A stretch of 64,000 bases of DNA, taken from NCBI GenBank assembly GCA_029449245.1, contig JANATF010000009.1:1116001-1180000 (forward strand), in the 5' to 3' direction. How positions within the stretch are numbered: the stretch's first letter is position 1; each line of letters opens with the position of its first letter. The position numbers and the translations under genes are program-made. Positions 20,583-32,424 of this stretch are shown piece by piece. This DNA is from Mortierella alpina (taxonomy: Eukaryota; Mortierellomycota; Mortierellomycetes; Mortierellales; Mortierellaceae). The notes beneath the pieces were generated by a model. It had not been told where the DNA came from, ran no database searches, and saw only the letters and a list, made by a program, of their open reading frames with translations.

Positions 20583-21144
20583 TCAGTTGAACCGTGTTGG
20601 CCGCCCCAGAGCTGGTAAAGCAAAGTCAGCTCGCGAATTGTCACCACGCAAGCTCGACCCATGGTCCAACTGTGAGCTGGCGGCAACGATCGATTTGTTC
20701 GAAAAAAAACATATAAAAAGAAGATAGCCGAAACCAGGGCGCACGTGCCACTGGAGAGACATAAAATCGCATCCTTCAAGCACCTTTTGCCACCACTCCT
20801 CGCCTCTTGATGCCCCGCACCCCTGTAATGTCGCTTGGTGTATGCGCTTCCTCAGGTCCAGTGCCCAGCAGAGTGCAAGGCAAGCACGAGCTGGACTATA
20901 TTCCTTTTGCAAAGCAAGTCGATCACGCTCACTTCATCGTCCCGTTTGAAGGCAGCCCTGAAGGTTGCATGCCCTAACCTGCTCACACTTCGCGGCTTGT
21001 GAACCTAGGAGCTCAAGGACACTCATCAAGGTTCCAGGAAACACCGGTGGGTACTTGGTGCCGGGGTTTGATGGTACTGCATGGTCGTGTATGTTCTTCT
21101 CGATGCTACTGTAGTATCGCGAAAACGGAATTGCCACTAAATCC
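20583..21144. other. Leader of the broken protease and intergenic sequence
   Basis: Contains the possible minus-strand signal-peptide leader of the protease (about 20583-20880) and then about 250 bp in which I see nothing. Confidence 0.4.
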
Positions 21145-22802
21145 ATGGATATGTACGTGCTAGATGCAGAAGTGCCAACAATGAACAGAGGATCGCCATA
21201 TCCTGAGTATGAAACTGAAGGCGACAATGGAGAACGAGAAAACTTCAATGAACGGAGCGTACCTACCTCTTCAAGTTTCTCGCCTGGTTCAACGGATCAT
21301 GGTTATGAGAATAATCAGCATCCTACATATGTGCAACACGACATCATAAGCGCATCTGGATTGCTTCAGTCTCCGACTTTTATTCTACAAGAGCCACAGT
21401 CAGTACACTCTTATACCCATGAGCAACCAGAGGTACTACTGGAGATGCCACCACCGCACCTTAGTAACAGAAAGTCTAGGAGACTTTCTGGTGGCGCAAG
21501 CCTTAATCACAAATACAACAGGTGGAAGGTATTCATGATGTTCAATGAGGCCACTTGAATCCTACTCCCCAGCAAACTAAACTGTGTATGACAGCCAAGA
21601 TCGCCGTTTGACCTTGGCATTTTTGGCATAATTAGAACGACATGGAGCTTTGGGCACAAGGCTCAAAGCCTGTGTCTGGAAGTAGAGGAAGGCCCTTCAT
21701 AGAGCCAACAGCTAGGCTTCGCAAACGAACGGTCTCTCGTCTCGACCCCACCACGTTCTACTATCATGCATATGACCCTGTCAGAAGCACAGACGCAGCA
21801 ACGGTCGATTCAGAAGTCTCGCTCTCTGATATCTTTCAGTCCGAGAAAGGCGAGTCTCCGTTGTCATACTACGATTCTGGATCTACAACGATGCAAGCGA
21901 GCCCAATTATGCTGCCAGCCACTTGGGAATCCATCTCTAACAAGCGACTTAGATTGGACAATACCGAAGTATCTCCAGAGGATGCCGAGGCTGCAACCTG
22001 CTCACGAGCCATCGCAGGCGGCCCGTTCTCGACTCCTCACTTCCGATCATCCTTAGGAGCAAGCAAGCGTCCACACGATCAGTTTTCGGAAGCCCTTGGT
22101 TTTTCTCGCAGCCAGCCGGGGCCACAAGGATCTGATGACGGATTCGGGGATGACATAGGAATCGAGAAGTTAGTGTTCCTAGAAAAGGAGTCGCATGAGG
22201 CACCACCACCTAACCCCCCGGACGTGCTGCTTGACTGCACACTGTCATACCGCGACAGGATACAGCGGACGGGAAACGAAATGCGAAAATCTGCTGCAGC
22301 GAAAATCGCACGGTTCAACGTACCAATCCAGCCGTTTTCGCATACAGTCTTGGATTTAAAGCACGCCAATGGGCTAAAGGAGGATCAGGAGCAGGATCAA
22401 GAACATGTATCCGATAACTCCAGTACACCGACAGTGCCGAGCACTGAATTTCTCAATATACAATCTGGACATCACGAGCTGGGCCGTACACATCTCTGGA
22501 ACCGATGCCAGTATCAATCATGTCCGTTCCCAGTTTCTATGGATGAAGTCTCTTCTCCCTTGTCCAATACCGCAGTGGCTGTTCCTATAGTGAAGAGCAA
22601 CCGTCATTGTGCGCTAACTGGAGCCGGATCTTCGAGAGCACGCCCCGACACACCACTCGGCACTACCCGTTTACCATGCTCGGCTATGGTTAGCCACCCA
22701 AATCTTCCGCAGGACATGCTACGTTCCTGGAGTGCCAATACAACCAACACTGAGCTTTTGCAGACTGTTGGGAATGGGGCTCATGACCCGGCGGATGTCT
22801 AG
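21145..22802 (+). CDS. Hypothetical protein, 516 aa
   Basis: No recognised family. Two exons, 21145-21528 and 21636-22802, joined by a phase-0 intron (GTATTC to AATTAG). The protein is Ser/Pro/Glu-rich and probably mostly disordered. Short basic patches (NRKSRRLSGG, RLRKRTVSR, SNKRLRLD) look like nuclear localisation signals. A moderately ordered segment is IQRTGNEMRKSAAAKIARF near residue 335. ATG codons at 21145 and 21151 are both possible. A nuclear regulatory role is conceivable from the basic patches, but nothing in the sequence proves it. Confidence 0.6.
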
Positions 22803-23248
22803 CGTAATTGTCCCGGGTCGCATTCAAGTTGTTTTCGGTAGCGGTGGACTTGGTTGCACTGTCTTCACGATATGCCTGGTATCCAGAGGCAGGAGCATCA
22901 GTGTCTCAACAGGCACGTGTAAAGGGCTCTAGTGTAAATGTCGGAGTCTACGTTTAGGTATAGTAACTGGACTGGTTGTGGGTCAGGATAAAAGGCAGCT
23001 CTCTCTACTTACTAAGGCCTTGCTGCCATCTATACTTTTTTTCGCCCTACAATTGACTAAGGTGCCTTGCGACTCTCAAGACTTTATCCACTTGCAGTTT
23101 GAGAACAGCGCGACCGAAGTATGAATACTCCACTTTTTGTGGTCACGCAATTCAAAGCTTGGATTCTAACCTTCTAACGTTCATTGATGTGTGAAAATAA
23201 ACATGGCACAATACAAATCGCTTTTTTCTTTTGTCTACTTGTCCTCCA
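22803..23248. other. Convergent intergenic region
   Basis: Lies between two convergent genes and holds both 3' flanks. No coding or RNA feature was recognised. Confidence 0.5.
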
Positions 23249-26200
23249 TCACCGTCCAACCATCTCTTGATTGCCTCGTCGCCACTTGTCGTCCGGCTTC
23301 AAAGTCCCGCCTTCATAATTGACGTATAACGTATTAGATCCTCGCGCGTGCGTCCCTTGGTAACCTTGCTGTGGGAATTCCTGCTCACCATCCGCTAAAG
23401 TCGTCGTTGTCGTCGTTGTCGCCGTCGCCAAGGTCGTTTGCAATACTGTCGGACCCGTCAACGAAGATTGGGCAGGCGGTGGTGCCGGTGGTACGGCTGG
23501 TCCTCTAGACATGGGAATACCTCCAACGGCTTGTCGCCTTGTTTCAGCCTCAAAATCACGATGGCGGACTTGGTCGTCAGAATCATCAGCATTCATCCGC
23601 CTTGAGGCAAGAGTCGCTACTCCTGCTTCAATAGTTGTACGAACGGGAAGGTTCTCTGTGAATACGGAGGCTTCGCTAGCCTCATTCACAGCGCCAGACT
23701 GCTCTACCAGTTGTTGCTGTTGATGTTGCTGTTGTTGCTCCCACTGTCTGTGTAAAGCACTGATATAAGATGATTGAGCGCGTCGGATCTGGTGAGCAAT
23801 GGGCTCGTTTTCTTGAGGCCGTGAAGGCAGCTCTGGGAATCGCCTGCTCATGGAGGTAGAGCCGGGGAAAGTACGTTCCATTGAGTGTTGATGTCGTTGC
23901 TGTTGAAGACCCGCGAACGGTGGTGCGCTTCCTGGTACGCGGTGTTGATGTTGCTCCTGAAGCGTTGCCTCCTGAATGGGTGTGGCCTGAACTGTGGCAA
24001 AATATCGATCGCGGTCGTAATCTGTCTCGTTGTCATTGTCCACACCAATACGTTCTCGGTTATGCTCCTCTTCCGCATGGTGGCCTCCGTCACTATCACC
24101 ATTGTTCCCACTCATGAAATGAGTCGGAAACTGACCTCTCGAATGCATGCCGTCCGATCCGGAAGACGCAGACCAAGATGAGGCACCCTCATAACCAACA
24201 GAATTCTCGTGCTCACCAGAACTGATTCCTCCTTCAGAAATGAGCGCCGATATCGTCGTGGTGCTGGTTCGTGTGTCTCTGGGAGTATCATCGACAGCCC
24301 GGCCTGCTGTCATGGGTGCAGATCTTGCGCCACTCAAAGCCGCCATCGTGGTGATGGGGACCGATATCCGTCCCCTCTGTTGTTCCTGTGGACATGGCGG
24401 TAGCCTGAAGAATCGCGTTGGGTTAGCTCTTGCAGAGCACAACTGTTCAAGGCTCAAGTCGGCTCCATGTTGTCCGTGCGCCAGTAGCGTTGGCTCCCAA
24501 GTAGACACGACGGTTGCTAAACCGTATCCCTGTTCGGATATAGACTCTCTCCGTCGCTTTTTCAGCACTCCGTACCGCCTGCTGGGATGGTCAAACCTGT
24601 AGATGGTCTCATTTTGAGGATCGAGGTCAAAGGCAAGATAGCCAGGTGCACTCGGCACAGCCAACGAGAGAACCCCTCCGGAAATATGACGAATCTTGAT
24701 GCCATCCTCAAAGTTCCCAAGGCTATACTGTGCTCCAGCACTGGTTTTTCGGGCTTTGTTGTAGATGCTATCCTCTGCTAAGCAGCGACCATGAGCGCAA
24801 CAACCCCGACCCGAAAACCGGCCCATTTGTACCAGGGCAGAAGTTACACCCGTATTATCGAGAGCTTTGGACACCGTTGGCAAATTTAGCAAAGGGGCAA
24901 AAGCCACACCGAAGAGTGCCGGGGCACAGCAGTCGGTTGAGTGTGAGGGTAGGAGTCCGCCCCGAGAGTCAAGTTCAGAAAGTTGATCGGGGGTCCGTGT
25001 TACAGAGTCGTATCCATACATCATGGGAATACATGAGCTCGAAGGTAGGTTGCTTCCATTGTGGCGAGTGCACGAATTCCCCTCCCCGCCAAGGTGAGTG
25101 GACTCTGAGGTGTGCGACGAAACGGTGGTTTGGAGAGAGTCGGGCCAAAGCCGATCAGCCATGTTGTCGTCTAATTGCGGCATTGCAACGATAAAAGGGT
25201 GGTCAAAGACAATGGCACAAGATAGACACAGAGAGAAAGAGAGGAAGAAAGTGAAAGGGAAAAAGGAGAAAGGAGGGGGAAAGGCGAATACTAATATAAA
25301 GGAATAAACAGATCAACCGCAAGAGCAAGGACAATCGACGCCCTCCATCTGCTTCTCCGACACACGACACCAACACACTCTCTCTTCGTTCTTGAGGTAA
25401 ACAGAAGTGTTTGAGGGAAGGAGGGCGAGAACAAAGCTAATGTACAAAGCAACAAACAAAAAACAACAAAACGATTACGAAAACATGCACTTACTGTAGT
25501 TTATCCTTAATTCTGGCCGCTGCTCTCCAGCATAGGCCATGGCCCTTGCACACAGGCGAGTCGTCAAGGGGTTGCGACTAAGAGCGGAGCAGGATGTACT
25601 TCGGGGATATACCTGGTCTGGCTGAGGCGTTGTCGCAGCGACCGCTGGTGTTGACTGTGTTGAGGATGTTGCTAATGTTTCGGTTGCACTGGCCATTGCT
25701 ACACTGCCTTCTCCTTCCGGGGCAATGACCCCGACCTCGACCAGTGCCGATAGAGTTTGGGAATCGGGGGGAAGAGGGTAACAGGAGGAAGGGAATGACG
25801 AAGATTGCCTCCAAGGAGAAGGACAGAACGCTCGCTCTCCTGAAAATTCTTTCCCGTCGTTGTCATCGCCATCGTCATAGGATCGATCTCTGTCGTCCGT
25901 GTTGCTATCGCGGCTGTCGCTGTCGCTGTCGCTGAAATCGCCTCTGTGGTTCTCACTGGCGCGGACAGAGCTGGAAGAAGAACAAGGCTCTTGAAGACTT
26001 GCCAAGCTGCTTGATGCTTTCTGGGAGGGCGAACGGTGCTCTTTAAATGGTCTCTTGCACCGCGGTACTACGGCATCTCCTGGGCTGTCGTCAATGTCGT
26101 CAATGTCGTCATTGTCTTCGCTGTCGTCATTGTGTCGACTGTTCTCACAACAACCATAATCGCAATACTCGCCTCCACGAGAGTTGGGGCTGAGGTGAGC

Positions 26201-27214
26201 AGGGGTGGGAGATGGGGAAGGAAGGGACGCGGCAGTGCAGCTGCTGTCATGTACACAGGCTGACTGAGTCGGCTGACTGTGGAAGGATTCTTCCAGATGA
26301 TCGTATGTCACAGCACACACATTGCAGCCGGCACCTTTGATTGTGTTAGTCGAGCGTTTGTCGCTGTTGATGTTGTCGATGTGGTCGTGAAGGAGTGCGT
26401 GGCTGCATCTTTTGCGCATGTAAGGAGAAAAGGGTGTCACAAGGGCTCGCCGTTGTGCTCGGCGAGACAGGATTTGATGTTGTAAGATACGATGGTGTTC
26501 CTGCGCCTCTGTGGGGAGAGCAGGTGCAGCGTTCATGTAAGCAGCAGTGGTCGGACCCCTCGCCCTTGCTACTAATGTTGATGCCGTTACTGTCCTGAGG
26601 ACTGGTGCCGTCATCGAGGGTGCTGCGACAGACCTAGTGTCCGACCACGCTGTAGGTGTTGGTGTTTCTATTTCTGTTGCTGCTGTTGATGTTGCTGTTG
26701 CTGTCGCTACCGCTGCTGTTCTCGCTGGTTCTGCCATGACAGAAGAGGGTGGGAGTGCATGGTGTGGACCGTTCAGGATCAAAAAGTCCTTGGTCGTACT
26801 ACAAGCCGCAGGCATGGAGATATCTTGGCCACAGAAAGGCATGAGAACTGGACGACTCTGCTGCGATATTGTGAGCACCGGAGCCGGTTGGTGAATGCGG
26901 TCGATGTCGAGCTGGGGGTGGGCTCCTTCATGAATGTTCCGTTCCGCCTCTACTGGGGGTACAACGACCCGCAGCATCTGGTTGAGGCGATAACCAGTAG
27001 CAATCGCGAGGGCATCCTGTGTGGAGTGCGACCGGGGTGCAGCGACAGTCTCAGGTGGGTGGAGGCTATCGCTGCTCAGGGCAACGCTGGTGTAGCTGTC
27101 GGGACTGCTCGTGCTGTCTGTGAGCCCCCTTGCCGCGCTCTCCCTCCCGTCGCTGGTGTCGTCGTCGGGACTATGGTAACAGGGTGTGGGTGTTGCAGAT
27201 GTGCTGGAAGGCAT
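23249..27214 (-). CDS. Large hypothetical protein, 1213 aa
   Basis: Two long frames, 27214-25495 and 25170-23249, are joined by a 324-bp intron with a canonical GTAAGT donor, a TTAG acceptor and matching phase. The junction reads LRINYNDNMADRLWPDS. The first half is Ser/Thr/Ala-rich with an Asp/Ser-rich acidic tract (DSEDNDDIDDIDD). The second half contains an ordered stretch around GYLAFDLDPQNETIYRFDHPS and then Gln-rich coil (HRQWEQQQQHQQQQ). No known domain, signal peptide or membrane span is visible. The two frames could instead be separate genes, but the clean splice and absence of an in-frame stop favour one. It probably regulates something in the nucleus; that is only a guess from composition. 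Confidence 0.6.
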
Positions 27215-27874
27215 GGTTGTGCTTCCAAGCTGTGTCCATAAGACGAAGAAAACGGGAAGTCAAGCGCACAGGGCAGAGTGATAGAGGTGGAGAATGCTGT
27301 AGGTTTTTTTCAGTGTCCGACCAAGGTTTGACCTTCCAAGGTGACTGGACTGAGCGTGTGCATTGGTGGAATGTGAGCTCCTTCGCACCCTTTTTTTTTT
27401 TTTTTTTTTTAAATTTCCTCTCAATGGAGCGATGGGAGCATGCACAGTGCGAATGGGGAATATTGGAGTCGCAGCGGTGGTGTGAGATGGGAATGGAGAC
27501 ACAAGCAGTAAGGATTCTTTCTGCAGCTGCAGGTCTGCTGAAATATGCGGAGAAGGAGTGCGCGCTGGAGCAGGAGGCACACAAAACAATATAACTGAAA
27601 TTCACATCAGGGCAGCGTTGGGGACTGGTGCAGCTGTCTGCATCCGTTATCCGTAGAGAGGGACAGCGATTGCAACCGAAAGACAACGCGCCACGACACT
27701 AAAAGATACGCATGCACATGAACCAATGCTATGGAAACTTGCTGTGGGAAAAAACGAGGGCCAAAGAACGTTTGAGAAACGGCTCGATAGCGCGCACATC
27801 GCCGATACTAACGTCCTACTCGCCACTCAATACAAGTATTGCGATCGCGTCAGCCGAGACGCATAGCTAATAAT
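27215..27874. other. Intergenic region with a long T tract
   Basis: Upstream of the 1213-aa gene and downstream of the SNG1-like gene on the same strand. A run of about 20 T lies at 27391-27411 (A on the transcribed strand), typical of a nucleosome-depleted fungal promoter. No gene seen. Confidence 0.5.
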
Positions 27875-30800
27875 TTACTTGACCTCAGAGAGGGTCTGTG
27901 ACCTGACTAGCTCTGCTGCGTAAGGATGTCGATTTAGCCTCGGCATCTCAATGAAAGTCCTATTCCGGCTGTCTTGACTCCCAGCCGCGAGCCGATGGTG
28001 ATTGTCAAATACTAGAGACTCGGGAGGCGCGCTCGGTGAAACTCCGCTGATACGTGTAGGGGCATTTCGCGGTCGGCTCAGGTATGCAACACGCGTACCG
28101 TAGAAGTCTGAATCGTCGTCGACAAGTTCCCTGTCCTCAGAGCCGCTATGAGCGTCGGCCCACCCGGTGTACGGCTGATCGTAACCGCTCTCCCTCTCCG
28201 AGGAGTCGTACTCATCGCTTTCCTCCCGGGTATCTGGGACATAGCGCTCAGGGCTTCGCTCATGGCGTCTCCTCGTGCTTTTTGATTGAGATCGGCTCCT
28301 GGACCGTCCATCATTCCCCTGCTTATTGAATGCGCCATCACCGTGCCTATCTTCGTCGTCCTGTCCATCACGGTAAAGGCGACGCTTCTTGGCGTGGTCA
28401 TAGCGTGCCCGCTGCTGTTGATCCCGTCTTTCCAGATCCATAACCTCCATGAGAAGCCGCTTCTGACGTGTTATCGCGAACGGCAATAGCGTGATCGGTA
28501 CCATCACCCACGCGAAAAGTATCGGTAGATTGTACACAAGGCGATTGTAGGATCCCAAGAGCACAAAGCGAACAATCTGGACAGCATTCAGGAACGGCAT
28601 CGCATAGACCCAGCGGTAGAATGGCGGCATCAATTCCACAGGATGGAAGAGGGCAATAACGTTCATGACCACAAACGCAGTCGTAATGATCGGTATCAGC
28701 GTCACTGGGATCATGAAGATCAGGAACAGAACCAGAGAGGCCACTGTGGACTGGAGGAGCAGCATCGCAAAGAACAAGGCGACAAATTGGCCAGCAGAGT
28801 CAAAGGGTACGCCAAAGATTTGGAGCAAGAGACTGTACGTCATCGAGAGTGAGCACAAGAACACAAAGAGGGGCAGCAGTAGGAGCATCATGGTCCTCCG
28901 CACGCTTGCCTTACGTGCAAGGGGCTGCACTACATTCGCCACCACGTATGTGCTTGCGCCTGCGATGAAAAAGATCCAGATGTAGGCGACAGATGTGGCC
29001 GAGGTGACAATCGCTGCTGCTGGTTGATGCAGGTCCGTTTCGCTGAAGGCAATAGGCGCGCCCAATGCTTGCGGTGCACCCAGGAGTGGCGTCAGGGTCT
29101 GGTTGTTCTCATCTGCGTACGAGATGACCAAATATACCCAGCGACTGTTGAATTCCCCGACGAACTCCATGAAATGACGGTATATCTGGGTCACAATGAG
29201 AGGCTTTACCACCAATGGGTCCCGCCCACTGTCATACACCAGCGTAAATGCGTTCTCGGGGTTGTAGTCGCCCAGAGGAATTGAAACAGCCTTGTTGAGC
29301 GTTGTGGATGCGCCCTCGTTCACAACAATGGCGCCCCAGTAATTCCCATTATCGACGTCCTCCCTGACCGCGGCAATGTTGTCGTAATCCCGGATCGCAA
29401 AATTGATACGCCCAGCCTTGACAGTCCTCTCTGTGAAGTTAAGGAATTCGGCCCCGATGAGCGACTGGTCCAGGTCTACAACAAGCACGTCCAGATTGCT
29501 CATGCGGTTTGAAACTTGAAACTAATATCTCCCAAAAGCATGCGTTAGTGGTTTTGGTTTTTCATCGCAGCTGGTGCGGATGCGCGATTGAAGAGCGCCA
29601 TCGGCAAAAACCGCAATAGCACTCGATAATTACCTCGGCCGCAAAATAAAGAGCCATGAGTGCAAAGTATGCGATGGTCATCATGACCAGCATTTTGAGC
29701 ATCTTCCTTGCCACCTGCGGCCCTGTCGGATGATGGGGCATATTCAGGATGATATCCACAAACTTGAATACGTCCGTCTCTGGCTCCTCCCCATTCTTCC
29801 CAGGCACGCCTGTCTTTTGTGGCCCGCTTCTGTACCCAAAGACTCCTTTGGCACGAGCGCTGCTGGGTGATATGCTCCCCGACTTGTAATCCCGGAGATT
29901 TCGCCCGCTGCTTCCCGTTAGATTACCTTCCTCAGCCTGCCTCTCCAAGCGGGCATTGTGCTGATTACCTTGGTGCTCTGAGTTGTGCTGGTCGCCTCTG
30001 TTCCGGCCAGGCAAAACCAATGACCGTAGCGTCTGCTTAAATGCAGAAAATGGCGCCTTCTGTTCTACAGGCTGCTCGTGTGAGGATGCGACAGTGCTCG
30101 ACGAATTTGAATCATGGTGAGTTGAGTGTCTAGAGAGGGGTGGATGGGAATATGATGTGGATCCCGAAAACGGTGCGGAGGAAGGTCCCGCACGGGTGCT
30201 TGTGCTGCTGCTGCTGATATTGCTGCTCTCCCCTGTGTTGCCAGTTGTCCCATCACTTGTCCCTGCCGTATGCCTACAATCGCCCGACCTTATACCACGT
30301 CCACCATTTCTACTCCTGCCATGATTGGCACTACTGGCACGGTGCTTTTTCCTGAGGGATGTACAAGTTTGATGACTTGTACAAGCTCCTCTCCGATGGC
30401 TCACGGTTGATATTCCTGGCGTATCTTCCCCTGACGCTTCGATGATAGCCTGTTCCTGACAGGAGTACACCCGAGGTTGTACCTCCAAGTCGCTTGGGAG
30501 TGGACGGGGAGATGGTGAAGAAGCCGTGTTGCAGCTGCTGGTTGGCGGCGCTGTACTACAAGCACCAGCTATGGTGTGCTTTTGAGCGAGATGAAGAGGA
30601 ACAAGATCGTTTCTAGCGTGGAACAAGGTGTTGCTTGGAAACGAGGGCGCAGCGGCAGTGTGATACAAGGGGGCAGGGTCTTCGTGAGAGCTGGAGGTGC
30701 GTGCAACTGAGAGCTGGATGGGCTGATAGACGTCATGTGCAGACTTTTCGCGCCCAAGCCCTGCATCATGAGTGTGAGGAGCGGGAACTGGATCTGCCAC

Positions 30801-31133
30801 TGGGGTAGGCGTCGTAGGCCGCTTCTCGTCCACGGACGAAAACCAAAACATAGCGCGCTCATCTGCCGCCGACGGGCTTGTGTGTGAGTTGAGGGAGTGG
30901 CGTGCAGGGATGGACCCTGAGGGCGGTATTGAGGGTGAGGTTGGCTGTGGTCGAGGCAGGCAAGCACATGGCTGGGCTGGAGAGGAGGAGCTGCAGGAAC
31001 AGCTGTCGGGGGCTGTTTGTGCAGGAACAGTTGGCGCTGTTGACGTTTGATCAGGGCGGTGCGTATGGCCGCTGCAGGTGCTCGACCTTCTCCTGAGGTG
31101 CGAAGTCCCCGCCTGCGCTGTTGTGAAGGCCAT
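27875..31133 (-). CDS. SNG1/DUF3533 family membrane protein with long N-terminal extension
   Basis: Exons 31133-29634 and 29521-27875 give 1048 aa with a phase-0 junction. About residues 1-480 are Ser/Pro/Gly-rich and disordered. The first membrane span, MLVMMTIAYFALMALYFAAE, ends exon 1, and exon 2 continues FQVSNRMSNLDVLVVDLDQS, the typical entry to the DUF3533 extracytoplasmic domain. Five further hydrophobic spans follow (for example TSVAYIWIFFIAGASTYVV and MMLLLLPLFVFLCSL), ending near residue 850. About 190 charged cytosolic residues rich in Arg, Ser and Asp come after. Yeast Sng1 affects plasma-membrane lipid behaviour and nitrosoguanidine resistance; the role here is inferred only from family. 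The disordered N-terminus is unusually long. Confidence 0.87.
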
Positions 31134-32424
31134 GCGGTTGGAATTGCAAGCGATTGTGAATGTTAATGAACGGTGCTCAAGAACAGAGTGGTGAAAAGGC
31201 AGGCGAGGTGTTCCTGAGCACAGTGAGTAGAGTGGTATGGGTGTCGGCGTGCGGCTGTGAGGAGGTGCGACGGCAGAAAAGAAGGTCGAGGTGCCACAAG
31301 CGGGAGTTTTGCACAGACGGGATCAGGGTATGCGAGGCACCGGCCATGAATGCAAGGGCCGGGGAGAGCGGGAAGAGAATGGCGTGAATGAAGAAAGCGA
31401 TGATCATGGGCTGTTTGCCGCAACCAAACATATCGCCGGCCCTTTCTCCGCCCGCTTGGGTCGCCCACTGGAACGGCCGCGAGGTCTTGAACCAAACAAG
31501 ACAGGCGCTGGCATGGAAGGGCCTCCGCACCTGCTGCTGGCGCACACAACAAGCAGCACATCGCACATCGCACATCGCACATAGCACATAGCACATAGCA
31601 CATAGTCTAGCACACAGTCTGCAGTGGCCGCACCTGCCTCGTCTCGCACTTGCTCGCCAGGCAGTTCCCCTCGCTCTGAACTTGTCAGAGAAAACAGGGT
31701 GGTATTTTTACATTTGAGCGCCCATTGCTCTCCCACACTTGTCCCTTGGGTCTCTCACCCTCATTTCCCATCACGGAAGACTACTGTGCCGCACACAGTA
31801 CACACAGTACATGTTCCCCCAAAGATCCACAACCCACTCCGCCTCGCATCTGCCGGCCAAAGAGCGATCGCAGCTCAACTTTTCTCCGCGCGACAATGCG
31901 ACATTGGATAGCACTCACAGCTTTCGATCTCCGCCCACCAGTGACGACGGAGGCATGCAGCTCGAGTCAACAACAGCCTCGCTTTTTCATATTCTGCTTG
32001 AAAACATGATCGAGCAGAGCACGCGGGGTGTTGTCCAGTACTGCGCCTGCTCTGGTACAATCTTCCCGCAAACACCTCCGAAGGCCCCAATGATAATGAC
32101 GGTACGGGGTAGGGCCACCTCGACATGACACATATAGCAATCGGAGCACCTCCAGAATATTTTTAAGGCTGGAGAGAGTCTAGACTTTCCAACTTGTCTA
32201 GCAGGAGGTGGTAGCTCCTGTGCTCGACATGATTAGGCACAGCTCGTGATGCACACCGGAGCCTCTACAATTTGTTTGCGCCAGGCAACACCAGCAGCAA
32301 TTGTCGAATCCATATCCCGACAAAGCTCAATAGCGCTGCCTCCTGCGCTGCACGCCAGGCAAACTTACCATCTCCATCACGATATTTCAGGTGGGGGGGG
32401 GGGGTTATTTTTTACTTTGCATAT
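31134..32424. other. 1.3-kb intergenic region
   Basis: Between two minus-strand genes. It contains a 7-bp tandem repeat (31556-31605) and a run of ten G at 32394-32403. Short open frames on both strands have no recognisable features, and I do not call them genes. Confidence 0.5.
31556..31605. repeat. 7-bp tandem repeat
   Basis: About seven copies of GCACATC changing midway to GCACATA. It lies about 420 bp upstream of the SNG1-like start codon. Confidence 0.85.
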
